This document shows, piece by piece, positions 8,911 to 18,636 of a stretch of 64,000 nucleotides of DNA. A program made the position numbers and the translations under genes. This DNA comes from Kaistella montana. GTDB lineage: Bacteria > Bacteroidota > Bacteroidia > Flavobacteriales > Weeksellaceae. The stretch lies in NCBI RefSeq assembly GCF_024436175.1, contig NZ_JANFQP010000001.1, positions 434,001 to 498,000 of the forward strand, given 5' to 3'. The notes beneath the pieces were generated by a model, which was not told the DNA's origin, made no database searches, and was given only the letters and a program-made list of their open reading frames with translations. Numbering within the stretch: position 1 is the first letter of the stretch; each line of letters starts with the position of its first letter.

Positions 8911-10242
8911 TTACGATGGAAAAAAAGTTTCAATTAAAAGATATAAATTGAGAACAATGATTATGATCGCAATAATCCATACCAAAATCTTTAGCCATGG
9001 TTTATTGACAAATTCTCCCATTTTCAATTTAGATCCGGTAAACATAACGAGCGGAACCACAGCAAAACTAAGCTGCATAGAAAGAATAACTTGACTGAGA
9101 ACCAATAAATCAGTAGTTCCTTTTTCCCCATAAAGTATGGTGACGATGAGTGCGGGAATTACAGCAATAAGGCGGGTAATCAATCGGCGTAACCATGGTT
9201 TTAGGCGGATGTTTAGGAAGCCTTCCATTACGATTTGTCCTGCTAAAGTACCTGTAAGCGTAGAATTTTGTCCGGAAGCAAGGAGTGCGATGGCGAAGAA
9301 AATACTTGCGAAAGTGGTTCCTAAAAGTGGAGTAAGCATTTTATAAGCATCATGAATATCTGCAACATCTTTGTTTCCGGAAGTGTGGAATGTAGCTGCT
9401 GCAACAATCAGAATCGCTGCATTAATGAAAAACGCAAGAAATAGGGATAGAGAGCTGTCAATGGTAGCAAATTTTATCGCTTCTTTTTTCCCTTCGGTGG
9501 TACGGTCGTAATTCCTGGTTTGCACAATGCTGCTGTGCAAATAGAGATTATGTGGCATTACCGTTGCTCCCAAAATTCCTATAGCAATATAAAGCATTGA
9601 AGGATTGGTAACTACTTCTTTTTGAGGAACCAAACCGCTTAGAATTGGGAAGATGTCGGGTTTACTCAAGATAATTTCATAAGCGAAGCATCCCAAAATA
9701 ATAAAAATCAAGCCACCAACAATACTTTCAATTAGTCTAAAACCCTTTGCTTGAAGGAATAAAATAAGAAATACATCGATGACCGTAATGACCACTCCCC
9801 AGGTTAAAGGAATTCCGAACAATAAATTTAAAGCAATTGCAGAACCGATAACTTCTGCCAAATCGCAAGCTGCAATTGCGATTTCACAAAAAATCCATAA
9901 AATAAAATTAGTTGTAGGGCTGAAATGATCCCGGCAAGCTTGTGCAAGATCTCTTTCCGCAACGATTCCTAATTTCAAAGATAGGTGTTGTAGAATAATT
10001 GCAAATAGGTTTGAAATTAAGATTACAGAAAGTAACGTATAGCCAAATTGTGCCCCTCCTGCGATATCTGTAGCCCAATTTCCAGGATCCATGTAACCTA
10101 CAGCGACCATTAAACCTGGACCGGCGAAGGCAAAGAGTTTTCGCCAAAATCCTGCATCTTTAGGAATGTTGATGCTTGAAAAGACTTCTGGCAACGAGTT
10201 GGAATGTTTAGCCCGACGCCATCCTGTATTGATTTTATTCAC
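8911..10242 (-). CDS. mntH: Nramp family divalent metal (Mn2+/Fe2+) transporter
   Basis: A 443-residue inner-membrane importer with about eleven hydrophobic helices. The first helix carries the metal-binding DPGNW motif (YMDPGNWATD near residue 52), and the sixth carries MPHNLYLHSS, the second half of the Nramp metal site. A GTG codon at 10242-10240 is the likely start (MNKINTGWRRAKH). The Bacteroidota promoter immediately upstream is overlapped by a perfect palindrome, which suggests repression by a metal-dependent regulator. Members use proton-coupled import of Mn2+ or Fe2+. The regulator is not in the window. Confidence 0.95.
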   Translation of the reverse strand: MNKINTGWRRAKHSNSLPEVFSSINIPKDAGFWRKLFAFAGPGLMVAVGYMDPGNWATDIAGGAQFGYTLLSVILISNLFAIILQHLSLKLGIVAERDLAQACRDHFSPTTNFILWIFCEIAIAACDLAEVIGSAIALNLLFGIPLTWGVVITVIDVFLILFLQAKGFRLIESIVGGLIFIILGCFAYEIILSKPDIFPILSGLVPQKEVVTNPSMLYIAIGILGATVMPHNLYLHSSIVQTRNYDRTTEGKKEAIKFATIDSSLSLFLAFFINAAILIVAAATFHTSGNKDVADIHDAYKMLTPLLGTTFASIFFAIALLASGQNSTLTGTLAGQIVMEGFLNIRLKPWLRRLITRLIAVIPALIVTILYGEKGTTDLLVLSQVILSMQLSFAVVPLVMFTGSKLKMGEFVNKPWLKILVWIIAIIIIVLNLYLLIETFFPS

Positions 10243-10245
10243 AAA

Positions 10246-10263
10246 TGTTAGATTAATCTAACA
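10246..10263. promoter_or_regulatory. Candidate metal-repressor operator (MntR/DtxR-like) upstream of mntH
   Basis: TGTTAGATTAATCTAACA is a perfect 18-bp palindrome 3 nt upstream of the mntH start codon. It overlaps the last bases of the -7 element and covers the expected transcription start. The TTAG...CTAA arms resemble DtxR/IdeR-type boxes, an analogy rather than proof. Confidence 0.55.
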
Positions 10264-10292
10264 AATTTAGTTAAATAAATATAGTATGCAAA
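10262..10292 (-). promoter_or_regulatory. Promoter of mntH
   Basis: On the minus strand TTTG (10292-10289) is followed after exactly 19 nt by TAAATTTG (10269-10262), a full match to the Bacteroidota promoter consensus. The predicted start falls inside the adjacent palindrome, leaving a leader of only about 15 nt. Confidence 0.75.
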
Positions 10293-10374
10293 TATTTAAT
10301 GAAAAATAATCTTATTTCTAAAAGAACTGCTTGTTTTAGAGCTGTTAAATTAGTTGATTGTTTAAAGTTAACAC

Positions 10375-10402
10375 AAAAAAAATCCCGACCATTGCCGGGA
10401 TT
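10375..10402 (-). terminator. Terminator after the OmpA-like gene
   Basis: AATCCCG (10381-10387) pairs with CGGGATT (10396-10402). Read on the minus strand it is followed by eight T residues, so it ends the OmpA-like transcript 20 nt past its stop. Confidence 0.8.
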
Positions 10403-10422
10403 CTTATGTTTTAATCTAAATA

Positions 10423-11697
10423 TTATTTAGTAAATCTGATAGCAGTTTTTCTATCTGCTTCTCTTTCTTTATCAGAAGCTGTTTCAGCAACAGTAGCAAA
10501 TTCTTCTCCGTAACCTTCAGCACCTGTTACTTGTGCAGAACCAAGAGCAGCTTTCACAGCATCAGCTCTTTTTTGAGATAATGCTTTGTTACCAGCATCA
10601 TCACCTTTTTTATCGGTATAAGCACCAATTTTCACTTTAGCATCCGGATAAGCTGCGAGAATTTCTTTCAAGTTATCCAATTGAACTTGAGATTCAGCAG
10701 TTAATTTAGTAGTTCCGAATTCGAAGTTCAAGTTATCAAAGTTGAACCATTTGTTTTTAAGCGCATCTTCGTTAGCATTTTTGTACTCATCAGAATTAAG
10801 GTAAGCTACAACTTGATCTTCGATACCGCCTTTGTAAGCGTTCAAAGTTTTTCCATCAGGTAATGTAACTGTTGTAGATTCTTTGGTTGCTGTTGTTGTA
10901 GCAGTAGAATCAACAGCAACTACTGCAGAAGAATCTGTTACTACTGCCGTAGAATCTGTTACTGCTGTAGTTGTTTCAGCTGGTTTGTTGCATTGTTTCC
11001 AAAGGAACCATGCTGCAAGAGCAAGAAGCAATAAAGGCAATAACCATTTCCAGATAGATCCACCTCCGTTATCGTCGTTTCTATCAACGTTAACATGGGT
11101 ATTTCCACCTCTGTTTACTTCCACTTTTGGTTGGTCGTAAGAGGTAACTTTTACTTTTTCAGTTTCAAGAGAAGCATCTGAACCTGACCAATTTCCAAAA
11201 CCTAATGAAGCTAAAGAAAGACCAGCAGGAAGTAACGATGAAACGATTCCTTTTTGATCATTTAAAAGCCCAGATAATCCTGAAGCACCCAAGTTATTAT
11301 CAGCTGCATACTTTCCTAACGAGCCCAATGAAGCACCTGTCACCATATTCAATAAAGAGTTTGATGAAGAGTTGCTAATTCCAGCGTACCCAGCAACAGC
11401 ATTTACTAAACCGCCAATTTTGTCTCCAAAAATAGCAGAAAGAACGGTACTAACTAAAGAATTATTGGATGAACCACCCAATAAATTTCCTAGTAAACCG
11501 CTACTCGCAGCTCCGGTAATGGCATCTAAAACACCAGGTTTGTCCGCATTTTCTGCTAAACCACCTACAACAGCAGGTAAAAGTCCGCTGATTGCTTTAG
11601 AAATTCCTGATTCGCTTTCTCCTAATTGAGAAGCAGCTTGTGAAACCAACGCAGGACCTAGCTGTCCTTTGATAAGATCGATAACATTTAATGACAT
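10423..11697 (-). CDS. DUF937-OmpA domain envelope protein
   Basis: A 424-residue fusion. Residues 1-150 form a Gly/Ser/Ala/Leu-rich DUF937 domain (MSLNVIDLIKGQLGPALVSQ). A single hydrophobic helix follows near 218-233 (WKWLLPLLLLALAAWFLW), then a Thr/Ser/Val-rich linker and a C-terminal OmpA-like peptidoglycan-binding domain (EFGTTKLTAESQVQLDNL, then KIGAYTDKKGDDAGNKALS). There is no N-terminal signal peptide, so it is probably an inner-membrane protein whose OmpA domain reaches the peptidoglycan. The role of DUF937 is unknown. Monocistronic with its own terminator. Confidence 0.88.
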   Translation of the reverse strand: MSLNVIDLIKGQLGPALVSQAASQLGESESGISKAISGLLPAVVGGLAENADKPGVLDAITGAASSGLLGNLLGGSSNNSLVSTVLSAIFGDKIGGLVNAVAGYAGISNSSSNSLLNMVTGASLGSLGKYAADNNLGASGLSGLLNDQKGIVSSLLPAGLSLASLGFGNWSGSDASLETEKVKVTSYDQPKVEVNRGGNTHVNVDRNDDNGGGSIWKWLLPLLLLALAAWFLWKQCNKPAETTTAVTDSTAVVTDSSAVVAVDSTATTTATKESTTVTLPDGKTLNAYKGGIEDQVVAYLNSDEYKNANEDALKNKWFNFDNLNFEFGTTKLTAESQVQLDNLKEILAAYPDAKVKIGAYTDKKGDDAGNKALSQKRADAVKAALGSAQVTGAEGYGEEFATVAETASDKEREADRKTAIRFTK

Positions 11698-11821
11698 AAT
11701 AGTTTATTTTTAAAATTTAACTTACTAAAGTTATACAAATTTTAATCCAAGTCTACTATGAAAGGTGTAATTTATAAAAAAATTAACGTTTCGTTAAATA
11801 TTGTCAATGAAAAACAGATTC

Positions 11822-13297
11822 TTAATAAGATTTCGCAAAAATAACTCTTTGTTTCGAAGGTTTTCCTGAAATAAGCGAGATTCCGTCTTCCTGTGGGTTA
11901 TCCAAAGGAATGCATCGGATGGTTGCTTTTGTTTCGTTCTTGATTTGTTCTTCTTCTTCAGCGGTTCCGTCCCAATGCGCAGAAATAAATCCACCTTTTT
12001 CTTCCAAAACTTTTTTGAATTCTTCGTAAGTATTCACTTTTGTGGTATGTTCAGCACGATGATTCAATGCTTTTTGGAATATATCTTTTTGGATGGTTTC
12101 TAGTAACTGTTCGATATAAACCTCTAGATTTTCAATCGGTTGAGTTTCTTTGGTTAAATTGTCCCTTCTGGCGATTTCTACGGTTTTATTTTCTAGGTCT
12201 CTTGCTCCGATTGCAACTCTTACCGGTACTCCTTTTAATTCGTATTCTGCGAATTTCCAGCCTGGTTTGTTCTCAGTACGGTTATCGTATTTCACCGAAA
12301 TTCCTTTCGCTTTTAATTTTTGCTGAAGATCAGAAGCAACTTCATCAATTTGCTGCAATTGTTCTTCTCCTTTAAAAATAGGAACAATTACCACCTGAAT
12401 TGGCGCTAAAGTAGGAGGTAATACCAAACCAAAATCATCGGAATGAGTCATGATTAATGCTCCCATCAATCGGGTAGAAGTTCCCCAAGATGTTCCCCAT
12501 GCATGTTCAATTTTTCCTTCTCTGTTGGTGAATTTCACATCAAATGCTTTACCGAAATTCTGTCCTAAAAAGTGAGAAGTTCCCGCTTGTAGTGCTTTTC
12601 CGTCTTGCATCAATGCTTCGATGCAATAAGTTTCATCAGCGCCGGCAAATCTTTCAGAAGGAGTTTTGATACCACGGATTACAGGAATTGCCATGAAGTT
12701 TTCGGCAAAATCGGCATATACGTCGAGCATTTTTTCGGTTTCTTCCACGGCTTCTTCTTTGGTCGCATGTGCGGTGTGTCCTTCTTGCCAAAGGAATTCA
12801 GCAGTTCTCAGGAAAAGACGGGTTCTCATTTCCCAACGCACTACATTTGCCCATTGGTTGATGAGAATTGGCAAATCACGATAAGACTGAATCCAGTTTT
12901 TATAAGTATTCCAGATGATGGCTTCGGAAGTTGGGCGCACGATGAGTTCTTCTTCTAGCTTTGCTTCAGGATCTACGATAAGTTTTTTTGGATTTTCTGG
13001 ATCAGTTTTTAGTCTGTAATGAGTTACTACGGCGCATTCTTTAGCAAAACCTTCGGCATTTTTTTCTTCAGCTTCAAATAAGCTTTTGGGAATAAAAATG
13101 GGGAAATATGCATTTTCGTGGCCGGTTTCTTTGAATCTTTTGTCCATTTGATCGCGCATTTTTTCCCAAATTGCGTATCCGTAAGGTTTAATTACCATAC
13201 ATCCACGAACTCCGGAATTTTCTGCCAAATCAGCCTTTACTACTAATTCATTGTACCATTTGCTGTAGTCTTCGGCTCTTGAAGTAAGTTTTGCCAT
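11822..13297 (-). CDS. proS: Proline--tRNA ligase, eukaryote-like short type
   Basis: A 491-residue class II aminoacyl-tRNA synthetase that charges tRNA-Pro. It lacks the INS editing domain of E. coli-type ProRS and ends in the family-typical aromatic C-terminus (RVIFAKSY). Class II motifs are visible: [17 protein letters not shown], then [20 protein letters not shown], and the C-terminal motif [16 protein letters not shown]. In related enzymes the C-terminal domain holds a four-Cys zinc site; here the corresponding stretches read [11 protein letters not shown] and ISLISGKPS, with the cysteines missing apart from one in TIRCIPL. Single gene, read leftward. Confidence 0.96.
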   Translation of the reverse strand: MAKLTSRAEDYSKWYNELVVKADLAENSGVRGCMVIKPYGYAIWEKMRDQMDKRFKETGHENAYFPIFIPKSLFEAEEKNAEGFAKECAVVTHYRLKTDPENPKKLIVDPEAKLEEELIVRPTSEAIIWNTYKNWIQSYRDLPILINQWANVVRWEMRTRLFLRTAEFLWQEGHTAHATKEEAVEETEKMLDVYADFAENFMAIPVIRGIKTPSERFAGADETYCIEALMQDGKALQAGTSHFLGQNFGKAFDVKFTNREGKIEHAWGTSWGTSTRLMGALIMTHSDDFGLVLPPTLAPIQVVIVPIFKGEEQLQQIDEVASDLQQKLKAKGISVKYDNRTENKPGWKFAEYELKGVPVRVAIGARDLENKTVEIARRDNLTKETQPIENLEVYIEQLLETIQKDIFQKALNHRAEHTTKVNTYEEFKKVLEEKGGFISAHWDGTAEEEEQIKNETKATIRCIPLDNPQEDGISLISGKPSKQRVIFAKSY

Positions 13298-13441
13298 TTA
13301 TTTGATCTTTTGATTTAACTTTTGTATTTTGCTTTAATCTAAACTTAAAATTGTATTTTTACTCAAAATTTACAAGCCTTGGTTGGTATGTTTTTGGTGT
13401 AAAATGCAAATATAATTCAAATTAAAACTTTTCACCTTATC

Positions 13442-14401
13442 ATGAAAAAAATTACTTATAAAAATTTCCTTGAATTGCTTAAATCTAAAACGGTTTTGGC
13501 GGTTTCCGGTGGTTTAATTTTGATGTCGTGTGGCGCTCAAGTGGGTGGTTATACGGAGACTGATGGGATTTATTACGATCCTAACAAAGATACTCTGCCT
13601 GAAGGTACTGTGATGAACAGCGGGAATAGGGTAGGCGAATATTATGATTATCAGCAAACGGATAATCCCAATCAATATTTGAATTCCGATAACAGAAATG
13701 AAAATTGGAAGGATAATCAAAATTCTGATTGGGGAAACTATGCCGGAACAGATACTTATTACAATGATAACTGGGGCTATCCTTATGGATTTTATTCAGG
13801 TTTTGGATTTGGAATAGGTTACGGATGGGGTTCGCCTTGGGGTTTTGGTGGTTATTATAGTCCTTGGGGATTTGGATTTGATCCTTGGTACGGATATTAT
13901 AATCCGTGGGGATTTGGTTATAATTCTTGGTATGGCTATTACAATCCTTATTATGGTTACGGAAATCCTTATTATGGTTATTACAGTCCTTATTATTACA
14001 ACAATTATGGATATGGCTATAATTCCTACGGTGGTGGATTTACCTATAAAAGAAGTGGTGCAGATGGTGCTTTTAGAAACTCAATGAGAACTTCTAATTC
14101 AAATTTCCGTACTGATAATAGCTCAAATTCAGGATTCAGAAATGATAGTCAATACAGAAATCAACCAGGATCTATAAGACCAAATAATAATGGTACCCAA
14201 CCGAGAATGAGAACTTCGCCACAACCGAATACTCGTCCTAGATATAATTCGGCACCACGCCAAAGCATGCCAAATTATGATGCCCCAACTAGATCAAGTT
14301 CTAGCGATGGTGGTGGATTCAGAAGCGGTGGTGGTTTCGGAAGTGGTTCATCGAGTTCAAGCTCCGGTTCTACAAGATCATCAGGTGGTTTCAGAAGATA
14401 A
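13442..14401 (+). CDS. Tyr/Gly-rich low-complexity lipoprotein
   Basis: A 319-residue protein with an N-terminal hydrophobic segment ending in a lipobox (LILMSC|GAQ, Cys about residue 31), so probably a lipoprotein. Residues 95-200 are imperfect repeats of Tyr, Gly, Asn, Pro and Trp (for example YYNPWGFGYNSWYGYYNP). The last 110 residues are Ser/Arg/Asn/Gly-rich with no recognisable fold. Such composition suggests an unstructured cell-surface protein. It precedes a FadL-like gene by 25 nt and is probably co-transcribed with it. I do not recognise a characterised family. Confidence 0.75.
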   Translation: MKKITYKNFLELLKSKTVLAVSGGLILMSCGAQVGGYTETDGIYYDPNKDTLPEGTVMNSGNRVGEYYDYQQTDNPNQYLNSDNRNENWKDNQNSDWGNYAGTDTYYNDNWGYPYGFYSGFGFGIGYGWGSPWGFGGYYSPWGFGFDPWYGYYNPWGFGYNSWYGYYNPYYGYGNPYYGYYSPYYYNNYGYGYNSYGGGFTYKRSGADGAFRNSMRTSNSNFRTDNSSNSGFRNDSQYRNQPGSIRPNNNGTQPRMRTSPQPNTRPRYNSAPRQSMPNYDAPTRSSSSDGGGFRSGGGFGSGSSSSSSGSTRSSGGFRR

Positions 14402-14426
14402 TATTTAATAAGTGTATATTAATAAA

Positions 14427-15809
14427 ATGATTAAAAAATCTTTAATGATCTTGAGCATTTCCGCTGCTTATTTTGCGAATGCACAAGATATTTCAACAAT
14501 CAGAAATACTTCAGAGGTATATTCTAATTCATCATTAAACGGAACTTCAAAATACAACTCAATGGCTGGTTCCATGGGAGCTTTGGGTGGAGATTTCTCT
14601 GTTTTAAATTCAAACCCGGCAGGTGTCGGAGTGAGTATTGCGAGCGAAGTTTCAGGAACTTTAAGTATTGAAAGCAGCAAAAATACTACGTCCTACGTCG
14701 GAAAATCTTTGGATTATAAGGTTAATAATACCGATTTAGGTAATGTGGGTGGAATTGCAGTTTTTCAAATCGATTCTTCGCCTTGGAAGTTTGTGAATGT
14801 TGCTGTGAATTACTCCAACCAATCTTTAGAAGATTACACCGAAACTCCTGGAAACAGCGATTTGGTTTATGAAATCAGAGATGCCGATAATAATTTGGTA
14901 GATGAGTTGGCTTTCGCAGGTCATGCTTATAACCGATACGGAAACCTTTCGAAAATGAGCATCGGTGTTGGTGGAAATTACGATAACCGAATTTATGTCG
15001 GAGCTGGATTAAATTTCCATAATTCGGTTCTTGATCAGTATGATTCTGCGGCTTTTAGCGATAATACAGGTGTTACCGATGTTTATGACAAGCAATACAC
15101 ACCATTTTCCGAATCATCGAGTGGTTTTTCAGCTTCCGTTGGGGTGATCGGGAAAATTAGTCCTCAATTGAGATTAGGTGCAGCTCTCGAAACACCGACT
15201 TGGTGGAAAATTGCAAGAGTTTACAGTGAATATGAAAATCCTGTGGATGGAACTTATACTGAAGATCGTGATCTTTCTACGCCAATGAAAGCTACATTGA
15301 GTGCGGCCTATGTTGCCAACAAAAACTTTGCAGTCAATGTGGATTATTCATTAGGTCTTACTAAACCGAAATATAAAGTTCACGGAGACGCAGAAACCGA
15401 ATTGAATCAATTCTTTTCAGATAATTATTCCAATCTTTCTGAGTTGAAAGTAGGTGCAGAATACCGTGTGCAAGCTTTCAGATTGAGAGGCGGATATGGT
15501 TTTGCGGCAAGTCCTTTCGATTCCATGTCAATTCAAACCGTTGCAGGAAATACGGCTTATGATAATTTGATTTTAGGAAAAAGAAATACCATCGCTGCCG
15601 GAATTGGATATGATTTCAAATCCTTTTTCATCGATGCAGCTTATCAAAATGTGAGTTCAGAATATAGCAATCCTTTCATTCAAGGATCTGCAGCCAATAA
15701 TACAGGTTATTTTTCTAGCCAATACATTGTAGAATCTGATGCAGCCATCGTTTCAAACGTGAAAAACAAAAAAGATAATTTCTTTATTACACTCGGCTGG
15801 AAATTTTAA
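14427..15809 (+). CDS. FadL/OmpP1-like outer membrane transport protein
   Basis: A 460-residue outer membrane beta-barrel of the OMPP1/FadL/TodX group. I prefer the ATG at 14427 because MIKKSLMILSISAAYFANAQ is a good signal peptide; a GTG five codons upstream is possible. The mature N-terminus has the family pattern KYNSMAGSMGALGGDFSVLN followed by NPAG. Alternating amphipathic strands run to an aromatic C-terminal residue (FFITLGWKF), the usual BAM recognition signal. FadL proteins take up hydrophobic compounds; the ligand here is unknown. Second gene of a pair with the Tyr-rich lipoprotein. Confidence 0.88.
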   Translation: MIKKSLMILSISAAYFANAQDISTIRNTSEVYSNSSLNGTSKYNSMAGSMGALGGDFSVLNSNPAGVGVSIASEVSGTLSIESSKNTTSYVGKSLDYKVNNTDLGNVGGIAVFQIDSSPWKFVNVAVNYSNQSLEDYTETPGNSDLVYEIRDADNNLVDELAFAGHAYNRYGNLSKMSIGVGGNYDNRIYVGAGLNFHNSVLDQYDSAAFSDNTGVTDVYDKQYTPFSESSSGFSASVGVIGKISPQLRLGAALETPTWWKIARVYSEYENPVDGTYTEDRDLSTPMKATLSAAYVANKNFAVNVDYSLGLTKPKYKVHGDAETELNQFFSDNYSNLSELKVGAEYRVQAFRLRGGYGFAASPFDSMSIQTVAGNTAYDNLILGKRNTIAAGIGYDFKSFFIDAAYQNVSSEYSNPFIQGSAANNTGYFSSQYIVESDAAIVSNVKNKKDNFFITLGWKF

Positions 15810-15838
15810 TTTCCAGAATTAAGTGAAATAATGATGAG

Positions 15839-15870
15839 AGACTCCGAAGAAATTCGGAGTCTTTTTTTTA
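15839..15870 (+). terminator. Terminator after the FadL-like gene
   Basis: AGACTCCGAA (15839-15848) pairs perfectly with TTCGGAGTCT (15853-15862) around a GAAA tetraloop and is followed by a T-run. Confidence 0.9.
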
Positions 15871-15871
15871 T

Positions 15872-16564
15872 TTAATGGCTGTGAAATAAATGTCCGACCA
15901 AAGCCAAAGAGATACCGCAAATTACCATCAGGATCTTCATCCAGTCGATATTGTGGTTTTTGTTGCTTTCGAAAATAATAACGGAAGAAATATGAAGGAA
16001 AATTCCACCGACCAATGCAAGAAAATACACTTTGTAATCAGGATTAAAGTAATTGCCCAAAAGCAGTCCTAAAGGAGAAGCTACCGCAAAAAAAGCGATA
16101 ACAAGCCAAGAGGAAGTGGTGAATTTGTCTTTTTGAACAAGAAACGCCCCCAAAACAAATGAAATAGGCAAATTATGAAATAAAATTCCCATCAAATAAG
16201 GGCTGAAAATATTTTTCTCATTCGCGAGAGGAATTCCTTCTAAAAATGCATGGATAAACATTCCGATCATTAAGGCAACCGGTAAAATGTTTTTTTCTTC
16301 GTGATGATGATGAAAATGGCCGTGCTCAAAACCTTTGGTAAGATTTTCTAAAAGCATTTGTAGCAAAACCCCGATTATCACAAAGATTCCGATATTATGA
16401 TTGTCCCCAGAATATACTTCCGGGAAAACATCATTCAAACAGATGGTAATTAGAAATCCGGCGCTGAGAATCAAAAGATTTTTGGCGAATTTTTGTTTTT
16501 CGCCGAAGAATTTTCCGAGGAAAACACCGGCTAAAACACTTAATATCAATAAAATAATAATCAT
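15872..16564 (-). CDS. ZIP family metal transporter
   Basis: A 230-residue inner-membrane protein with about eight hydrophobic helices. The variable loop is His-rich (HGHFHHHHEEK, about residues 81-91), and two helices carry the ZIP metal-site patterns LFHNLPISFVLGAF and FIHAFLEGIPLAN. ZIP proteins move Zn2+, Fe2+ or Mn2+ into the cytoplasm; the exact metal is not determinable from sequence. The gene follows the methyltransferase gene by 2 nt on the same strand, implying co-transcription. Confidence 0.9.
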   Translation of the reverse strand: MIIILLILSVLAGVFLGKFFGEKQKFAKNLLILSAGFLITICLNDVFPEVYSGDNHNIGIFVIIGVLLQMLLENLTKGFEHGHFHHHHEEKNILPVALMIGMFIHAFLEGIPLANEKNIFSPYLMGILFHNLPISFVLGAFLVQKDKFTTSSWLVIAFFAVASPLGLLLGNYFNPDYKVYFLALVGGIFLHISSVIIFESNKNHNIDWMKILMVICGISLALVGHLFHSH

Positions 16565-16566
16565 GA

Positions 16567-17325
16567 TTATTGCGCTTTTTTCTTAAAAACATTGATACAA
16601 CGAGACGAATTTTCCGGATCAAATGATCCAAGATGATAATCGCCGTAAATTTTCACTCTTTCAAAACCAAACTCTTCCGCATAATTCCCGATAGTTTCTA
16701 AGGTATGGAGCTTCACTTTTTCGAAAAAATGAAAATCTTTTCCTTGATCCTGAAATCGAATGTCTTTAATAACAAATTGATTCTCAATTTTTTTTGAGAT
16801 TTGAAAAGCAATTCCTTCTTTCGTGATTTCATCTTCCGGAATCAAGGTGTTTTTCACCCATTTTTCATTCAAGAAATCCAAAACAAAATAACATTCGTCT
16901 TTTAAAACATTCGATACCGACTTGAAGATTTTTTTGTCCTCAATTTCATCATCAAAATACCCAAAACTTGTGAAAAGATTAAAAACCGCATCTACTTTCT
17001 CCGCAGAAACTTCCGGATAAATCTCATTTCGCATATCATGAACTGAAAACTTTAAGAAATGCTCCGCAGTAGCATCAGTTTCTAATTTTTTATTTTGAGA
17101 AATGCTTTCTTTCGATAGATCAAGTCCTAAAACATTGTATCCTAATTTGTTAAGATAAACCGAATGTCGTCCTTTTCCGCAAGCCAAATCGATAATGGTG
17201 CTGTCTTTTTTTATCTTTAAATCATTGATTAATAGAGTAATAAATTGTTCTGCTTCTCGGAAATCCCGATCTTTATAGAGAATGTGATAATAAGGAGTAT
17301 CAAACCATGTTTCAAACCAAGCCAT
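16567..17325 (-). CDS. Class I SAM-dependent methyltransferase
   Basis: A 252-residue soluble Rossmann-fold methyltransferase. The SAM-binding motif I is IIDLACGKGRHSVYL (about residues 42-56), followed by VLGLDLSKESI (motif II acidic residue) and VDAVFNLFTSFGYF (motif IV region). The substrate is unknown; the small-molecule methyltransferase fold is the only safe statement. It is the first gene of a two-gene unit with the ZIP transporter, separated by 2 nt, and is divergent from the RlmL-like gene. Confidence 0.88.
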   Translation of the reverse strand: MAWFETWFDTPYYHILYKDRDFREAEQFITLLINDLKIKKDSTIIDLACGKGRHSVYLNKLGYNVLGLDLSKESISQNKKLETDATAEHFLKFSVHDMRNEIYPEVSAEKVDAVFNLFTSFGYFDDEIEDKKIFKSVSNVLKDECYFVLDFLNEKWVKNTLIPEDEITKEGIAFQISKKIENQFVIKDIRFQDQGKDFHFFEKVKLHTLETIGNYAEEFGFERVKIYGDYHLGSFDPENSSRCINVFKKKAQ

Positions 17326-17445
17326 GCTGCAAAAATAACTAAATTTGACTTAATTATATACGATCTCTCGCTTATCGATTGATTACTTTGATTATCAAAC
17401 TTTTATAAGTTCTAAAACTCACGATGCAAGAACTTCGAAAATCAT

Positions 17446-17453
17446 TACCTTTG
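17446..17453 (+). promoter_or_regulatory. -7 element that fixes the RlmL-like start
   Basis: TACCTTTG fits TAnnTTTG and lies 6 nt before the ATG at 17460. It sits inside a longer open frame that begins at 17424, which argues that the downstream ATG is the true start. Confidence 0.5.
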
Positions 17454-17459
17454 CAAAGT

Positions 17460-18623
17460 ATGGATATCGACAATTTACAAATTCAAATCAAAACCTTTTT
17501 CGGTCTCGAAGAAGTATTGGCAGAGGAAATCAAGAAATTAGGCGGCAGAAATGTCGAAATTAAAAACCGCGCGGTCAACTGCGAAGGTGATCTTGGTTTT
17601 CTTTATAAAATTAATTATTCTGCGCGAACTGCCCTCAAAATCTTAATTCCAGTGATCACTTTTAAAGCATGGGACGAAAGCCGGTTTTACGATAAACTTT
17701 TCGCTTTTCCCTGGGATGATTTCATGAGTGTGGATCAAACTTTCGCGATTGATGCAACCGTGTATTCAGAAAGATTTAAACATTCTCAGTTTATGTCGCA
17801 GAAAATGAAAGATGCGATTGTAGATTATTTTAAATTTCACAACCGAAAAAGACCCAATGTCGATGTTCAGAACCCCGATATCAAGTTTCATTTGCATATC
17901 GACCGCGAATTGGTGACGATTTCTTTGGATTCTGCGGGAGATCCGTTGTTCAAACGTGGTTACCGAAAAGAGCAAGGTGAAGCTCCAATCAATGAAGTTT
18001 TAGCAAGCGGAATGTTGCAATTGGCAGGTTGGGACGGAAAAGGGAATTTCCTCGATCCGATGTGTGGTTCAGGAACTTTACTCATCGAAGCTGCGATGAT
18101 TGCAATGGATTTGCCGGCGCAGATTTTCAGAAAGAAATTCGCTTTCCAAAACTGGAAAAATTATGATGCAGAACTTTTTCAAAAAATAAAAGAAGTAAGA
18201 ATCAACCGAATCAAAGAATTCACCGGAAAAATTGTTGGTTACGATTTGGATTCTCAAATGCTGAATGCGGCTCATCTCAACATCGAAGCTGCAGAAATGG
18301 AAGATGTAATCGAAGTAAAACGACAAGATTTCTTCGAATCTAAAAAAGAATTATTCCCATTGATGATGGTTTTCAATCCACCATACGACGAGCGAATTGA
18401 AATCACTGATGACGAATTTTACAAGAAAATCGGCGATACTTTTAAGAAAAATTATCCAAATACTTTGGCTTGGTTTATCTCTTCCGACCTCGATGCAGCG
18501 AAGAAAGTTGGATTAAGACCTTCCCGAAGAATCAAACTTTTCAACGGAAAATTGGAATGTCGTTTTCTGCAGTTTGAAATGTACGAAGGAACCAAGAAAG
18601 TTCATAAATTGGAGAATAAATAA
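17460..18623 (+). CDS. THUMP-domain RNA guanine-N2 methyltransferase (RlmL N-terminal-like)
   Basis: A 387-residue protein equivalent to the N-terminal half of E. coli RlmL, which methylates G2445 of 23S rRNA. The ATG at 17460 (MDIDNLQIQIKTFFGLEEVL) is preferred because a -7 promoter element overlaps the longer open frame. Residues 1-170 hold the ferredoxin-like and THUMP RNA-binding region. The Rossmann methyltransferase domain shows FLDPMCGSGTLLIEAAMIA and the catalytic motif MVFNPPYDERI. The RlmK-like half found in gammaproteobacteria is absent, as is usual outside that group. Confidence 0.9.
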   Translation: MDIDNLQIQIKTFFGLEEVLAEEIKKLGGRNVEIKNRAVNCEGDLGFLYKINYSARTALKILIPVITFKAWDESRFYDKLFAFPWDDFMSVDQTFAIDATVYSERFKHSQFMSQKMKDAIVDYFKFHNRKRPNVDVQNPDIKFHLHIDRELVTISLDSAGDPLFKRGYRKEQGEAPINEVLASGMLQLAGWDGKGNFLDPMCGSGTLLIEAAMIAMDLPAQIFRKKFAFQNWKNYDAELFQKIKEVRINRIKEFTGKIVGYDLDSQMLNAAHLNIEAAEMEDVIEVKRQDFFESKKELFPLMMVFNPPYDERIEITDDEFYKKIGDTFKKNYPNTLAWFISSDLDAAKKVGLRPSRRIKLFNGKLECRFLQFEMYEGTKKVHKLENK

Positions 18624-18636
18624 TAGACTTCTTATT

